Shown piece after piece: positions 16,762-25,556 of a stretch of 64,000 bases of DNA. The DNA comes from Streptomyces sp. NBC_00569 (GTDB lineage: Bacteria > Actinomycetota > Actinomycetes > Streptomycetales > Streptomycetaceae), in the NCBI RefSeq assembly GCF_036345255.1, contig NZ_CP107783.1:6308001-6372000 (forward strand). The letters are read 5' to 3'. The notes under the pieces were generated by a model. The model saw only the letters and a program-made list of their open reading frames with translations. It made no database searches and was not told the DNA's origin. The translations under genes were made by a program, and so were the position numbers. Numbering within the stretch: the first letter of the stretch is position 1; each line of letters starts with the position of its first letter.

Positions 16762-18189
16762 ATGCGCAATGCGCTGAGATGGTTGCTGGCGCTCGTGGTG
16801 CTGATAGGCACCGTGAGTACGGCCACAGCGGCCACCGCCGCTCCGGCCCGGCCTGCGGCCGCCGACACCAGTACCGATATCAAGGACCGGCTCCTCGCCA
16901 TACCCGGCATGAGCCTGGTGGAGGAGAAGCCCTACACCGGCTACCGCTACTTCGTCCTCAACTACACCCAGCCGGTCGACCACCGGCACCCGTCCAAGGG
17001 CACGTTCCAGCAGCGCATCACCGTGCTGCACAAGGACGTCAGCCGCCCGACGGTCATGTTCACCAGCGGCTACAACGTGTCCACGACGCCCAGCCGCAGC
17101 GAGCCGACCCGCATCGTCGACGGCAACCAGGTCTCCGTGGAGTACCGCTACTTCACCCCTTCCCGGCCCGCCCCGGCCGACTGGTCCAAGCTCGACATCT
17201 GGCAGGCGGCCAGTGACCAGCACGGCATCTACCAGGCCCTCAAGCCGATCTACGGCAAGAACTGGCTGACCACCGGCGGTTCCAAGGGCGGCATGACGGC
17301 CACGTACTACGAGCGCTTCTACCCGCGCGACATGGACGGCGTCGTCGCGTACGTCGCGCCGAACGACGTCGTGAACAAGGAGGACTCGGCGTACGACGAC
17401 TTCTTCAAGACGGTCGGCCCGAAGGACTGCCGCGTGGCGCTGCAGAACGTGCAGCGCGAGACGCTGGTGCGCCGCGACGCCCTGGAGAAGAAGTACGCGG
17501 AGTACCTGAAGGCCAACAACTACACGCTGGACACCGTCGGTTCGCTGGACAAGGCCTACGAGGCCACCGTCCTCGACCTGGTGTGGGGCTTCTGGCAGTA
17601 CCAGCCGTCGCAGACGGCGTGCGCCGAGGTGCCCGACGCCGCGACGGTCACGGACCAGGCGCTCTTCGACTACGTCGACGCGGTCGGCGGCTGGTCCTCG
17701 TACGCGGACCAGAGCCTCGCCACGTACACGCCGTACTACTACCAGGCCGGTACGCAGCTCGGCTCGCCCGACATCAAGCAGCCCTGGCTGGGCAATCTGT
17801 CGCGCTACGGCTACCAGCCGCCGCGCAACTTCGTGCCGCGCTCCATCCCGATGAAGTTCCAGCCGTCGGCGATGCGCGACGTGGACTCCTGGGTGCGCCA
17901 CCACGCGACGCGGATGCTGTACGTCTACGGTTCCAACGACCCGTGGGGCGCCGAGCGGTTCCGCCCGGGCAAGGGCTCGACGGACTCGTACGTGCTCACC
18001 GCCCCCGGCGCCAACCACGGGGCGAACGTCGCCGGTCTGAACGCCGACGACAAGACGTTCGCCACGGAGCGGATCCTGAAGTGGGCCGGAGTCTCCGCCC
18101 CCGCGGCGCAGGCCGCCAAGCCGCTGGCCCCGTACGACGCCAGGCTCGACAAGCGTGACGTCCAGCGCGAGCTGACCCTGCGGCCGTAG
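16762..18189 (+). CDS. secreted S37-family aminopeptidase (prolyl tri/tetrapeptidyl type)
   Basis: A 475-residue exported serine peptidase. The signal peptide is MRNALRWLLALVVLIGTV onward, cleaved near residue 30 after ATAAPA. The body matches the PS-10/S37 peptidase family of Streptomyces: YRYFVLNYTQPVDHRHP near residue 65 and the nucleophile elbow TTGGSKGGMTA near 177. The acid is probably in YGSNDPWGAERF near 400 and the His in APGANHGANVAG near 425. Family members remove N-terminal tri- or tetrapeptides, for instance from secreted pro-enzymes. GGGGAG lies 5 nt before ATG 16762. Nutritional use of peptides or maturation of exported proteins are both plausible. Confidence 0.85.
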   Translation: MRNALRWLLALVVLIGTVSTATAATAAPARPAAADTSTDIKDRLLAIPGMSLVEEKPYTGYRYFVLNYTQPVDHRHPSKGTFQQRITVLHKDVSRPTVMFTSGYNVSTTPSRSEPTRIVDGNQVSVEYRYFTPSRPAPADWSKLDIWQAASDQHGIYQALKPIYGKNWLTTGGSKGGMTATYYERFYPRDMDGVVAYVAPNDVVNKEDSAYDDFFKTVGPKDCRVALQNVQRETLVRRDALEKKYAEYLKANNYTLDTVGSLDKAYEATVLDLVWGFWQYQPSQTACAEVPDAATVTDQALFDYVDAVGGWSSYADQSLATYTPYYYQAGTQLGSPDIKQPWLGNLSRYGYQPPRNFVPRSIPMKFQPSAMRDVDSWVRHHATRMLYVYGSNDPWGAERFRPGKGSTDSYVLTAPGANHGANVAGLNADDKTFATERILKWAGVSAPAAQAAKPLAPYDARLDKRDVQRELTLRP

Positions 18190-18223
18190 GGCCTCTCGTC
18201 CGGATCGACCCTGACCGCCGGAA

Positions 18224-18856
18224 CTACACCCGGACCGCGCATCCCACCGGTTCGGACCCGCCCAGCGTCACGTACAACGCCGTGAGCGCGGGGCACTCGG
18301 CGCGGTCGACCGCCGCGGCGGCCACCCGGTAACGGGGTTTCTCCTTGCCGGAGCCGTCGCAGGCGGTCTCGCGGACCTGGCCGCGGCCCGCCGCGTACAC
18401 GCAGTCCCCGACGATCGTGCGGGGCCCGCCGCCGCCCCCCGGATCCCCGGGGTGCGGCGGCTCCAGGTTGCGCATGCAGGCGTAGCCCTGCGGGATCTCC
18501 CCGGTGGCGGTTCCGTCGCTCCCGACGAGCGAGGGCCGGTCCTCGCTGATGTGCAGGACGAAGTCGGTGCGGGCCGGGCAGGTCGGCCCGTCCACCGCCT
18601 TTCCGTCGTAGCGCGCGGTGACCCGTGCCACCGCCCGCTCGCTCCGGCACGGCACCTCGGTGAACGCGTCGCGCCCCCGCGAGCTGCACTCGTCCACGGC
18701 GAGGAACACCGCCCCGTACCCCGACGGCGACCGGCTGCCCCCCGGCGACGGGCCGCCGGACCCCGCGTGCGGCGACCCCTGACATGCCGCGAGCGTCATG
18801 GCGAGCAGCGCCGCGCACGCCGCCCCCACCCACCGCGCCTTGTTCCACGCAAGCAT
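18224..18856 (-). CDS. hypothetical lipoprotein
   Basis: A 210-residue exported lipoprotein of unknown function. The signal sequence ends in a lipobox (LLAMTLAACQG), so Cys27 or thereabouts would be lipidated, followed by a Gly/Ser/Pro-rich spacer (GSGGPSPGGSRSPSG). The globular part has six further Cys, in DECSSRG, VPCRSER, PTCPART, YACMRN, GDCVYA and TACDGS, plus ECPAL and GCAVRV near the end. It resembles the LppU/SCO3897 type of actinobacterial lipoprotein with paired disulfides, but I am not certain. GGGGGG lies upstream of ATG 18856. It converges on the S37 peptidase gene, 34 nt away. Confidence 0.75.
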   Translation of the reverse strand: MLAWNKARWVGAACAALLAMTLAACQGSPHAGSGGPSPGGSRSPSGYGAVFLAVDECSSRGRDAFTEVPCRSERAVARVTARYDGKAVDGPTCPARTDFVLHISEDRPSLVGSDGTATGEIPQGYACMRNLEPPHPGDPGGGGGPRTIVGDCVYAAGRGQVRETACDGSGKEKPRYRVAAAAVDRAECPALTALYVTLGGSEPVGCAVRV

Positions 18857-18967
18857 GGCAATCCCCCCGATACACATCCCAGCGTGGCCCGCCGGGGCGG
18901 GCGCACGCCAGGCGTGCAGGGGGGTTTGGGCCAGTTGGCGGTGGTGCGCCGGGAGTGCGGCGTACGT

Positions 18968-20785
18968 CTAGTACGACAACCCGTAGCCGATCGGGTACAG
19001 CACCTGCGCCGGATCGTCGGCCCGCTGCACCGGCACGGGCAGCTTGCCCCGCGGCCTGGCCCGGCCGGCGATCACCCGGACCGCGGCCCGCAGTTCGACG
19101 TCGGTCCACGAGTACGAGGCGAGCGAGGCCCCGACGCCGGGCACCTGCGCGATGTCGTACGGGTTGCGGATCGCGACCGCGACGACCGGGACGCCGGTGG
19201 CGGCCAGGGCGTTCACGAGCCGCTGCTGAGCGCTGTTCGCCGTGACGTTGTACGTGCCGACCAGGACCGCGTCCTTGCCCCCGGCGGCGGCGACCGCCTC
19301 GTCGATCTTCGCCTGGTTCGGTGCCGTCCCGGTCGACAACACCGTGGCGGTGAAGCCGAGTTCGGTCAGGGCCTGGCCGAGTGTCGTCGTCGGCGGGCCC
19401 GTCGTGCCGGAGGGCGAGGCCGGGTCGGCGCCGACCACGAGGATGTTCCTGTGGGTGCGGCGCGACAGCGGGAGCAGCCCGTTCTTGTTGAGCAGGAGCG
19501 TCGTGGTGGCCTCGGCGATGCGGTCGGCGGCGGCCAGGTGCTCCCGGGTGCCGACGGTCTTGTCGACGCCGCGGCCGGTGACGTACGGCTCGTCGAACAG
19601 GCCCAGCTTCTCCTTGAGGCGCAGGACGCGCAGGATCGACTCGTCGAGGCGCTCCTCCGTCAGCTCGCCGTTCTTCACGGCGCCGAGGACGGCGTTCCAG
19701 GACACCTCCAGGGAGGGCGGGTTGAGGAGCTGGTCCACGCCCGCCTTCAGGGCGAGCACCGGCACGCGGTCGTCGCCGTACTTGTCGCGTACGCCCTGCA
19801 TGCCGAGGGAGTCGGTGACGATGAGGCCCTCGAAGCCGAGTTCCTGGCGCAGGATGCCCGTCATGATCGGGTGCGAGAGCGTCGCCGGGTCGCCCGAGCC
19901 GTCGAGGTCGGGGACCATGATGTGCGCCGTCATGATCGAGTCGATGCCCGCGGCGATCGCGGCCTTGAACGGCGGCGCGTCGATCTGCTGCCACTGCTCA
20001 CGCGTGTGCGTGATGATCGGGAAGCCGAAGTGGCTGTCGGTGGCGGTGTCGCCGTGGCCGGGGAAGTGCTTGGCCGTGGAGGCGATGTCGGCGCTCTGGT
20101 AGCCCTTGACCTCGGAGGCGACCAGGCCCGCGACGGCCTCGGGGTCGGCGCCGAAGGAGCGTACGCCGATGACCGGGTTGGCCGGGTTGATGTTCACGTC
20201 GGCGTCGGGCGCGTAGTTCTGGCGGATGCCGACCGCGCGCAGTTCGGCGCCGGCGATCCGGCCCAGGGTGCGGGCGTCGGAGCGGGAGCCGCCCGCGCCG
20301 ATGGCCATGGCGCCCGGGAACAGCGTCGCCGGCTCGCCGACGCGGCAGACGATGCCGTGTTCCTGGTCGGTGGAGATCAGCAGCGGGATACGGCTCGGCT
20401 GGGCGAGGCCCGCGCGCTGGATGCCGTTCGACAGGTCGGCGATCTGGTGCGGGTCGCGGGTGTTGTGCGCCCAGGTGAAGTAGATGATGCCGCCGAGCTT
20501 GTACTTGTCGATCAGTTCGGCCGCGGTGCGGACGCCGATCTCGGCGAGGTTGGCGTCGATGTCGGCCTGGTCGGGGTCGGTGGCGGAGTGGCCGTAGACC
20601 CGCATCACGAAGAGCTGGCCGACCTTCTCCTCGAGGCTCATCCGGGAGATGAGCTGCTTGAGTCGCGCGTCCTTGCCCTTGCGTGACGCGTCGTCGGCCC
20701 GGGCCGGGACGCCGGACAGGGTGACCGCGGCGGCGCCCGCGGTGGCGGCGGCGAGCAGGGTGCGTCTGGACAGGCTGTGGTGCAC
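18968..20785 (-). CDS. Tat-exported GH3 beta-N-acetylhexosaminidase (NagZ-like)
   Basis: A 605-residue glycoside hydrolase family 3 enzyme. The N-terminus has a twin-arginine signal (SLSRRTLLAAATAGAAA, ending near ARADD). The GH3 barrel carries the NagZ catalytic His loop KHFPGHGDTATDSH near residue 239, and the nucleophile Asp in VTDSLGM near 325. A GH3 C-terminal domain follows. It should release N-acetylglucosamine from chitooligosaccharides or peptidoglycan fragments outside the cell. GGAAGGAG lies 7 nt before GTG 20785, which places the RR pair at residues 7-8. A GAAACTT-type inverted repeat about 46 nt upstream is a likely repressor site. Confidence 0.88.
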   Translation of the reverse strand: MHHSLSRRTLLAAATAGAAAVTLSGVPARADDASRKGKDARLKQLISRMSLEEKVGQLFVMRVYGHSATDPDQADIDANLAEIGVRTAAELIDKYKLGGIIYFTWAHNTRDPHQIADLSNGIQRAGLAQPSRIPLLISTDQEHGIVCRVGEPATLFPGAMAIGAGGSRSDARTLGRIAGAELRAVGIRQNYAPDADVNINPANPVIGVRSFGADPEAVAGLVASEVKGYQSADIASTAKHFPGHGDTATDSHFGFPIITHTREQWQQIDAPPFKAAIAAGIDSIMTAHIMVPDLDGSGDPATLSHPIMTGILRQELGFEGLIVTDSLGMQGVRDKYGDDRVPVLALKAGVDQLLNPPSLEVSWNAVLGAVKNGELTEERLDESILRVLRLKEKLGLFDEPYVTGRGVDKTVGTREHLAAADRIAEATTTLLLNKNGLLPLSRRTHRNILVVGADPASPSGTTGPPTTTLGQALTELGFTATVLSTGTAPNQAKIDEAVAAAGGKDAVLVGTYNVTANSAQQRLVNALAATGVPVVAVAIRNPYDIAQVPGVGASLASYSWTDVELRAAVRVIAGRARPRGKLPVPVQRADDPAQVLYPIGYGLSY

Positions 20786-20830
20786 GTGCGCACTCCTTCC
20801 GGAGGAGAACTGGTGATCCATACCCTGAAA

Positions 20831-20866
20831 GAAACTTCCGAGGGCCACGATTATCCGGAAAGTTTC
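20831..20866 (-). promoter_or_regulatory. candidate operator of the GH3 gene
   Basis: GAAACTTCCG (20831-20840) and CGGAAAGTTTC (20856-20866) form an inverted repeat with a 15-nt spacer in an unusually AT-rich patch. GAAA-N-TTTC-like sites precede several Streptomyces glycosidase genes. Confidence 0.45.
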
Positions 20867-20916
20867 TGCCAGTCAAGGGTGCGCGCAGCGGGGGCGGCAG
20901 AAGGGTTGCGGGAGGG

Positions 20917-20957
20917 GCCGTCACCGGCGCAGAGGAAGGGGGCGCGCCGGTGACGGC
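20917..20957 (-). terminator. strong GC hairpin downstream of lysR
   Basis: A perfect 14-bp stem (GCCGTCACCGGCGC with its complement) and a 13-nt loop. It is placed to stop lysR transcription before the GH3 promoter, though 198 nt after the lysR stop. Confidence 0.55.
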
Positions 20958-21154
20958 GTGCTGCCGGCCGCAGGCGGCGGAGAGGGTGGTCAGCAGTCGC
21001 AGCCAGCAGCGAGGCCGACACCGCTCTGCGGAGACTCTCCGGCAGCATGCCGTTCTGACGGAGCGGTGCGCGGGCGGGTTCCCCGCTGCGCGGGGATCGC
21101 CGGAAAGTGGTGCGCCGGTGAAACCAGGGGAGCGGCATCGCTCCTGAGTGCCGG

Positions 21155-22132
21155 TCAGCGGGCCTGATCCGGCCGATCCGGCCGATCCGGCCGATCCGTC
21201 TGTTCGGCCTGTTCCGTCTGATCCGGCTCCCGGGTGACCTCGCCCCACCGCTCCCGCAGCGTCCGTACCGCCTCCGCGATGGCCGGCCTGCGCGACGCCC
21301 CTGTCCGCCACAGCGCGTACAAGTGCCGTACGGGCATGGGGTCGAGCGGCACGGCGACGACGCCGTCCGGCAGCGGGCCGCGGCCGAGCCGGGGGATCAG
21401 CGCGACGCCGAGCCCGGCCGCGACGAGCGCGGTCAGCGTCGGGTTCTCCTCGGCCTGGTGTCTGATGTCGGGCTCGAAACCCGCCGCCCGCAGCGTCCGC
21501 ACCAGCCAGTCGTGGCACACCCGCCCCGGCGGCTGGGACACCCACCGCTCGCCGCCGAGCTCCTCGCGGCGCACCGCGTCACGTCCCGCGAGCGGATGCC
21601 CGGCCGGCACGAGCAGGTCGCACAGGTCGTCCCCGATGGCGGCCTGCTCCACGCCGGCGGGGGCCGGCAGCGGCGCGATGTCCCAGTCGTGCGCGACGGC
21701 CAGGTCGACGGCCCCCTTGGCGACCAGATCGACCGACAGATGCGGATCGACCTCCGTGAGCCGGGCGTCCAGCGCGGGATGCCGTACGGCGAGATCGGCG
21801 AGGACGGACGGCAGCAGGCCGCGCGCCGCCGAGGCGAACGCGGCGATCGTCAGCCGCCCGGCCGGGAGCCCGCGCCGCTCCTCCAGACCGGTCTCGGCGC
21901 GCTCGACGATGACCATCAGGTCCCGTGCCGTACGAGCGAGTTCGAGTGCCTCGTCGGTGAGGCGGACGCCCCGCCCGTGCCGTTCGAGGAGCACGGTCCG
22001 CGTCTCCCGCTCCAGCTTGGAGATCTGCTGCGAGACCGCGGACGGCGTGTAGCCGAGGGCCGCCGCGGCGGCCCCGACCGTGCCGTGCACGGAGACGGCG
22101 TGCAGCGCGCGCAGCCGCTGGAGATCGAGCAT
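21155..22132 (-). CDS. LysR-family transcriptional regulator
   Basis: A 325-residue LysR regulator. The winged HTH is at residues 1-60 (LQRLRALHAVSVHGTVGAAA, then LGYTPSAVSQQISKLERE). The substrate-binding domain follows from about 90 to 290. Its last 25 residues are a low-complexity tail (repeated DRPDRPDQ) encoded by a four-unit GATCCGGCC tandem repeat at about 21166-21200. GGGAGG lies 5 nt before ATG 22132. It is divergent from the EamA transporter and EPSP-synthase-like genes, so it most likely controls that pair and itself. The effector is unknown. Confidence 0.88.
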   Translation of the reverse strand: MLDLQRLRALHAVSVHGTVGAAAAALGYTPSAVSQQISKLERETRTVLLERHGRGVRLTDEALELARTARDLMVIVERAETGLEERRGLPAGRLTIAAFASAARGLLPSVLADLAVRHPALDARLTEVDPHLSVDLVAKGAVDLAVAHDWDIAPLPAPAGVEQAAIGDDLCDLLVPAGHPLAGRDAVRREELGGERWVSQPPGRVCHDWLVRTLRAAGFEPDIRHQAEENPTLTALVAAGLGVALIPRLGRGPLPDGVVAVPLDPMPVRHLYALWRTGASRRPAIAEAVRTLRERWGEVTREPDQTEQAEQTDRPDRPDRPDQAR

Positions 22133-22247
22133 GCCGGCCTCCCGGTGGGCCTGGGGCGGAGTCTGGGGCATTCATTAGCGTTACTGAATTCAACCATGCA
22201 GACATTCGCGCTGGTGCTACACGGTCGTGCCCGGTGATCCTCGACCC

Positions 22248-23240
22248 ATGGCTCCTACGCTCCCCATGCGCCCGTCCCACATCGCGCTCGCCGTCCTCGT
22301 CACCGCCATCTGGGGCGTCAACTTCGTCGTCATCGAGGTCGGCCTCGACCACTTCCCGCCGCTGCTCTTCTCGGCCCTGCGCTTCCTCGTCGCGGCAGTG
22401 CCCGCCGTGTTCTTCGTGGGGCGGCCCGAGGTGGCGCGGGACGGGGTCTCCCCCGCTCGATCGAAGTCGAGCGCTTGGGGATGGGTCGTCGGCGTCGGAC
22501 TGGCGCTCGGCGTCATGAAGTTCGGCCTGCTCTTCGTCGGCATGAACCAGGGGATGCCCGCCGGACTCTCCTCCCTCGTCCTGCAGATCCAGGCCGTGTT
22601 CACCGCCCTGTTCGCCTTCGTCGCGCTCGGCGAACGGCCCGGCCGGATCCGCCTGGCCGGCATGGTCGTCGCGCTCGCCGGGATCGGCGTCGCCGCCGCC
22701 GACGAGGGCGCGAGCGGTCCCCTGCTCGGCTTCACGCTCGTCGTCGTGGCCGCCGTCGGCTGGGGCATCTCGAACGTCCTCACCCGCAAGGCGGCGCCGT
22801 CCGCCCCCTTCACCTTCATGGTGTGGACGTCGGCCGTCCCCGTCCTGCCGCTGCTCGCGCTCTCCCTCACCTTCGAGGGCTGGGACCGCGACACACGGGC
22901 GCTCGCGTCGCTCGACTGGACCGGCGCCGGCATCATCGCGTTCGTCGCCTGGGTCACCACGCTCTTCGGCTTCGGCGCCTGGACCTTCCTGTTGCGCAGC
23001 CACCCCGCCTCGTCGGTCGCCCCGTTCACGCTGCTCGTCCCGGTGTTCGGGATGTCGTCCGCCGCGCTCTTCCTCGGCGAGAGCGTCAGCCCCCTGCGCT
23101 GGTGCGCCGCCGCGCTGCTCGTCGGCGGCGTCGCCCTCGCGTCGCTCGCGCCCGCTCCCCGGAACCGGGTCGTCCAGCGTGTGGACACTCCGGCGCCCGC
23201 GCCGCCCGTCGAGGACCATGAAGCGCATGCCAGTCGTTGA
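22248..23240 (+). CDS. EamA-family (DMT) transporter with an in-frame palindromic insertion
   Basis: A 330-residue protein with ten predicted membrane helices in two EamA repeats; the first starts IALAVLVTAIWGVNFVVIEV. Family members export amino acids or other metabolites, like RhtA/YdcZ relatives. Between TM2 and TM3 (residues about 66-78) the sequence GVSPARSKSSAW is encoded by a palindromic repeat (22443-22480), which seems inserted without breaking the frame. No ribosome site is visible before ATG 22248; ATG 22266 is an alternative. The 3' end overlaps the following gene by 23 nt, so the two are probably cotranscribed. Substrate unknown. Confidence 0.82.
   Translation: MAPTLPMRPSHIALAVLVTAIWGVNFVVIEVGLDHFPPLLFSALRFLVAAVPAVFFVGRPEVARDGVSPARSKSSAWGWVVGVGLALGVMKFGLLFVGMNQGMPAGLSSLVLQIQAVFTALFAFVALGERPGRIRLAGMVVALAGIGVAAADEGASGPLLGFTLVVVAAVGWGISNVLTRKAAPSAPFTFMVWTSAVPVLPLLALSLTFEGWDRDTRALASLDWTGAGIIAFVAWVTTLFGFGAWTFLLRSHPASSVAPFTLLVPVFGMSSAALFLGESVSPLRWCAAALLVGGVALASLAPAPRNRVVQRVDTPAPAPPVEDHEAHASR
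22443..22480. repeat. Streptomyces palindromic repeat inside the EamA gene
   Basis: A GC-rich element with central arms GCTCGA and TCGAGC flanking TCGAAG, and outer CCCC/GGGG. The same kind of element is familiar to me from Streptomyces intergenic regions. Here it is inside a coding region and is read in frame. Confidence 0.65.
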
Positions 23241-24483
23241 GATCCCCGGTTCCAAGTCCGTGACGGCGAGGGCCCTGTTCCTCGCCGCGGCCGCACAGGG
23301 CACCACCACCCTCGTACGCCCCCTCGGCTCCGACGACACCGAGGGCTTCGCCGAAGGACTGCTCCGGCTCGGCTACGGCGTCGAACGCGGCCCGGACGCC
23401 TGGCACATCGAGGGCCGCCCGACGGGCCCCGCCACCACGGACGCCGACGTGTACTGCCGGGACGGCGCGACCACCTCCCGCTTCCTGCCCACGCTCACCG
23501 CGGCAGCCGCGCACGGCACATACCGCTTCGACGCCTCGCCCCAGATGCGCCGCCGCCCCCTCGCGCCGCTCACCAGGGCCCTGCGCGACCTTGGTGTGGA
23601 CCTCCGCCATGAGGAGGCCGAGGGGCACCATCCGCTCACGGTCACCGCGGGCGGGGTCCGGGGCGGCGACGTCACCCTCGACGCGGGCCAGTCCTCCCAG
23701 TACCTCACCGCGCTCCTGCTGCTCGGGCCGCTGACCAGGACCGGCCTGCGCATCACGGTCACCGACCTGGTCTCGGCGCCGTACATCGGGATCACCCTCG
23801 CGATGATGCGCAGCTTCGGGGCCGAAGTCCGCCGCGACGGCAACGTGTTCACGGTCGCGCCCGGCGGCTACCGCGCCACCACCTACGCGATCGAACCCGA
23901 CGCCTCGACCGCCAGCTACTTCTTCGCGGCGGCGGCCGTCACCGGCGGCGAGGTCACCGTCGAAGGGCTGGGGAAGGACGCGCTCCAGGGCGACCTGGCG
24001 TTCGTCGACGTACTGCGGCGCATGGGCGCAGGGGTCACGACGACGGCGGACCGCACCACGGTCACCGCCCCCGGCTCCGCGGCCCTGTCAGGCATCACGG
24101 TCAACATGCGGGACATCTCCGACACGATGCCGACCCTCGCCGCGATCGCTCCGTACGCGAGCGGCCCGGTCCGCATCGAAGACGTCCACAACACCCGCGT
24201 CAAGGAGTGCGACCGCCTTGACGCCTGCGCGCGGAACCTGCGCGCGCTCGGGGTGACGGTGGCGACGGGACCCGACTGGATCGAGATCCAGCCGGGCACC
24301 CCGGCCCCGGCACAGATCACCACGTACGGGGATCACCGCATCGCGATGTCCTTCGCGGTGACGGGCCTGCGGATCCCGGGCGGCGTCGCCTTCGACGACC
24401 CGGGGTGCGTGCGGAAGACGTTCCCCGACTTCCACGAGGCCTTCGCGAAGGTGTTCGGGCAGCCGTCTACGCCGACTCGTTGA
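23218..24483 (+). CDS. aroA: EPSP-synthase-like protein (3-phosphoshikimate 1-carboxyvinyltransferase)
   Basis: A 421-residue enolpyruvyltransferase of the EPSP synthase family, which adds enolpyruvate from PEP to shikimate-3-phosphate. It keeps the N-terminal PGSKSVTARAL, QSSQYLTALLL near residue 160, EPDASTASYFFAAAA near 225, NTRVKECDRL near 327 and TYGDHRIAMSF near 365. It departs from the usual enzyme at the substrate loop (DGATTSRFLPTL instead of NAGTAMRFL) and has Cys for Thr in RVKETDRL. This may be a second, specialised copy and not the housekeeping AroA. It overlaps the EamA gene by 23 nt, suggesting synthesis and export of one product. GAGGA is close to ATG 23218. Confidence 0.75.
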   Translation: MKRMPVVEIPGSKSVTARALFLAAAAQGTTTLVRPLGSDDTEGFAEGLLRLGYGVERGPDAWHIEGRPTGPATTDADVYCRDGATTSRFLPTLTAAAAHGTYRFDASPQMRRRPLAPLTRALRDLGVDLRHEEAEGHHPLTVTAGGVRGGDVTLDAGQSSQYLTALLLLGPLTRTGLRITVTDLVSAPYIGITLAMMRSFGAEVRRDGNVFTVAPGGYRATTYAIEPDASTASYFFAAAAVTGGEVTVEGLGKDALQGDLAFVDVLRRMGAGVTTTADRTTVTAPGSAALSGITVNMRDISDTMPTLAAIAPYASGPVRIEDVHNTRVKECDRLDACARNLRALGVTVATGPDWIEIQPGTPAPAQITTYGDHRIAMSFAVTGLRIPGGVAFDDPGCVRKTFPDFHEAFAKVFGQPSTPTR

Positions 24484-25267
24484 GCAGCTGGGCGAGATGC
24501 TCCCGCCCGGCCGTCAGAAGCCCGGGCAGCGGGGCGGCGTCCGGGTACCAGCGCTTCTCGTACTCCCAGCACAGCCACCCGTCCCAGCCCTCGCGGCACA
24601 GCACGTCCACGACCTCGGTGAGCGGCAGCACGCCCGCGCCCAGCGCGAGCGGCGTCGTGTCGTCGGTGCCCGCGATGTCCTTCACCTGTACGTAGCCCAG
24701 GTGCGGGGACAGCGCCGCGTACGACTGGACGGGCTGCTCGCCGCCGAGCCAGGTGTGCATGACGTCCCACAGGGCGCCGACCTGCCGGTGCCCGACCGTG
24801 CCGAGCACGCGCGTCGCGTCGGCTCCGGTGCGGTGCGAGTCGTGCGTCTCCAGGAGGATGCGGACGCCGAGGTCCGCTGCGTACTCGGCGGCGGTGCCCA
24901 GGCGCCGGGCGGCCGTGGCGTCGGCCTCGGCGGCGCTCTGCTCCGTGCCGCCGCCCGGGAAGACGCGTACGTAGGGCGCTCCGACGTCGCGGGCGAGTTC
25001 GAGGAGTGACCTGATCTCCGCGATCACGGGTTGGTCCTCGCCGGGAGCCGCCACGCGCGCGTAGCCGGCGAGCCCGAGGATCTCGACCCCGGCGGCCTTG
25101 AACTCGGCGGCCGCGTCGGCCCGTTCGGTGGGTCCGAGCCCCGGGTGTACGGGTTCCTCGGGATGGGCGCGCAGCTCGACACCGTGGTACCCGTGATCGC
25201 CGGCGAGCCGGACGACATCGGCGAGGGGAAGCCCGGGAACCCCGAGCGTGGAGAAGGCCAGTTTCAT
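24467..25267 (-). CDS. sugar phosphate isomerase/epimerase (xylose-isomerase-like TIM barrel)
   Basis: A 266-residue AP-endonuclease-2-type TIM barrel. Metal-site candidates are the Glu in LLETHDSH near residue 146, Asp/His in WDVMHTWLG near 173, the Lys/Asp in VQVKDIAG near 201 and the Glu in CWEYEKRW near 241. Relatives isomerise or epimerise keto sugars or hydroxypyruvate. No ribosome site is present; TTGACC and TAGCGT give a leaderless promoter. It overlaps the EPSP-synthase-like gene tail to tail by 17 nt. Its other neighbour is the 56-bp minisatellite, so context does not tell its substrate. Confidence 0.8.
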   Translation of the reverse strand: MKLAFSTLGVPGLPLADVVRLAGDHGYHGVELRAHPEEPVHPGLGPTERADAAAEFKAAGVEILGLAGYARVAAPGEDQPVIAEIRSLLELARDVGAPYVRVFPGGGTEQSAAEADATAARRLGTAAEYAADLGVRILLETHDSHRTGADATRVLGTVGHRQVGALWDVMHTWLGGEQPVQSYAALSPHLGYVQVKDIAGTDDTTPLALGAGVLPLTEVVDVLCREGWDGWLCWEYEKRWYPDAAPLPGLLTAGREHLAQLLNESA

Positions 25268-25274
25268 GGCGGGG

Positions 25275-25302
25275 ACGCTACCGGGCCCCGGGCAGGGGTC
25301 AA
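25275..25302 (-). promoter_or_regulatory. leaderless promoter of the isomerase gene
   Basis: On the minus strand TTGACC (25302-25297), a 16-nt spacer and TAGCGT (25280-25275), which ends 7 nt before ATG 25267. Confidence 0.6.
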
Positions 25303-25556
25303 GGGCACGCCGGGCGCGAGTGCGGCGGCCGGGTGACGGGGCGCGCGACGCGCTCCGACGACGGAACGACATCTGACGGCGCCAGGCACGCTCCCCTCCA
25401 CGGCCCGAGCCTCGGCGACGTCCCCGCCGATCGGGTCCCGGCTCGGACGAGCCGATTCCGTGCGATGGCCAGGCATCCATCGCCCGCTCCGGCCGGGCCT
25501 CACCTCGGCCCTGGACAGGGACTCACCGGGACGCACACGAGGGCAGCGCCTCACTC

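Larger units (their letters stand above)
20786..21154. other. gene-free interval between GH3 and lysR genes
   Basis: It holds the GH3 leader, a candidate operator (20831-20866), a strong hairpin (20917-20957) and a small CCCCGC/GCGGGG hairpin (21081-21095). I see no convincing gene; the short open frames here lack ribosome sites and cross the hairpins. Confidence 0.6.
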
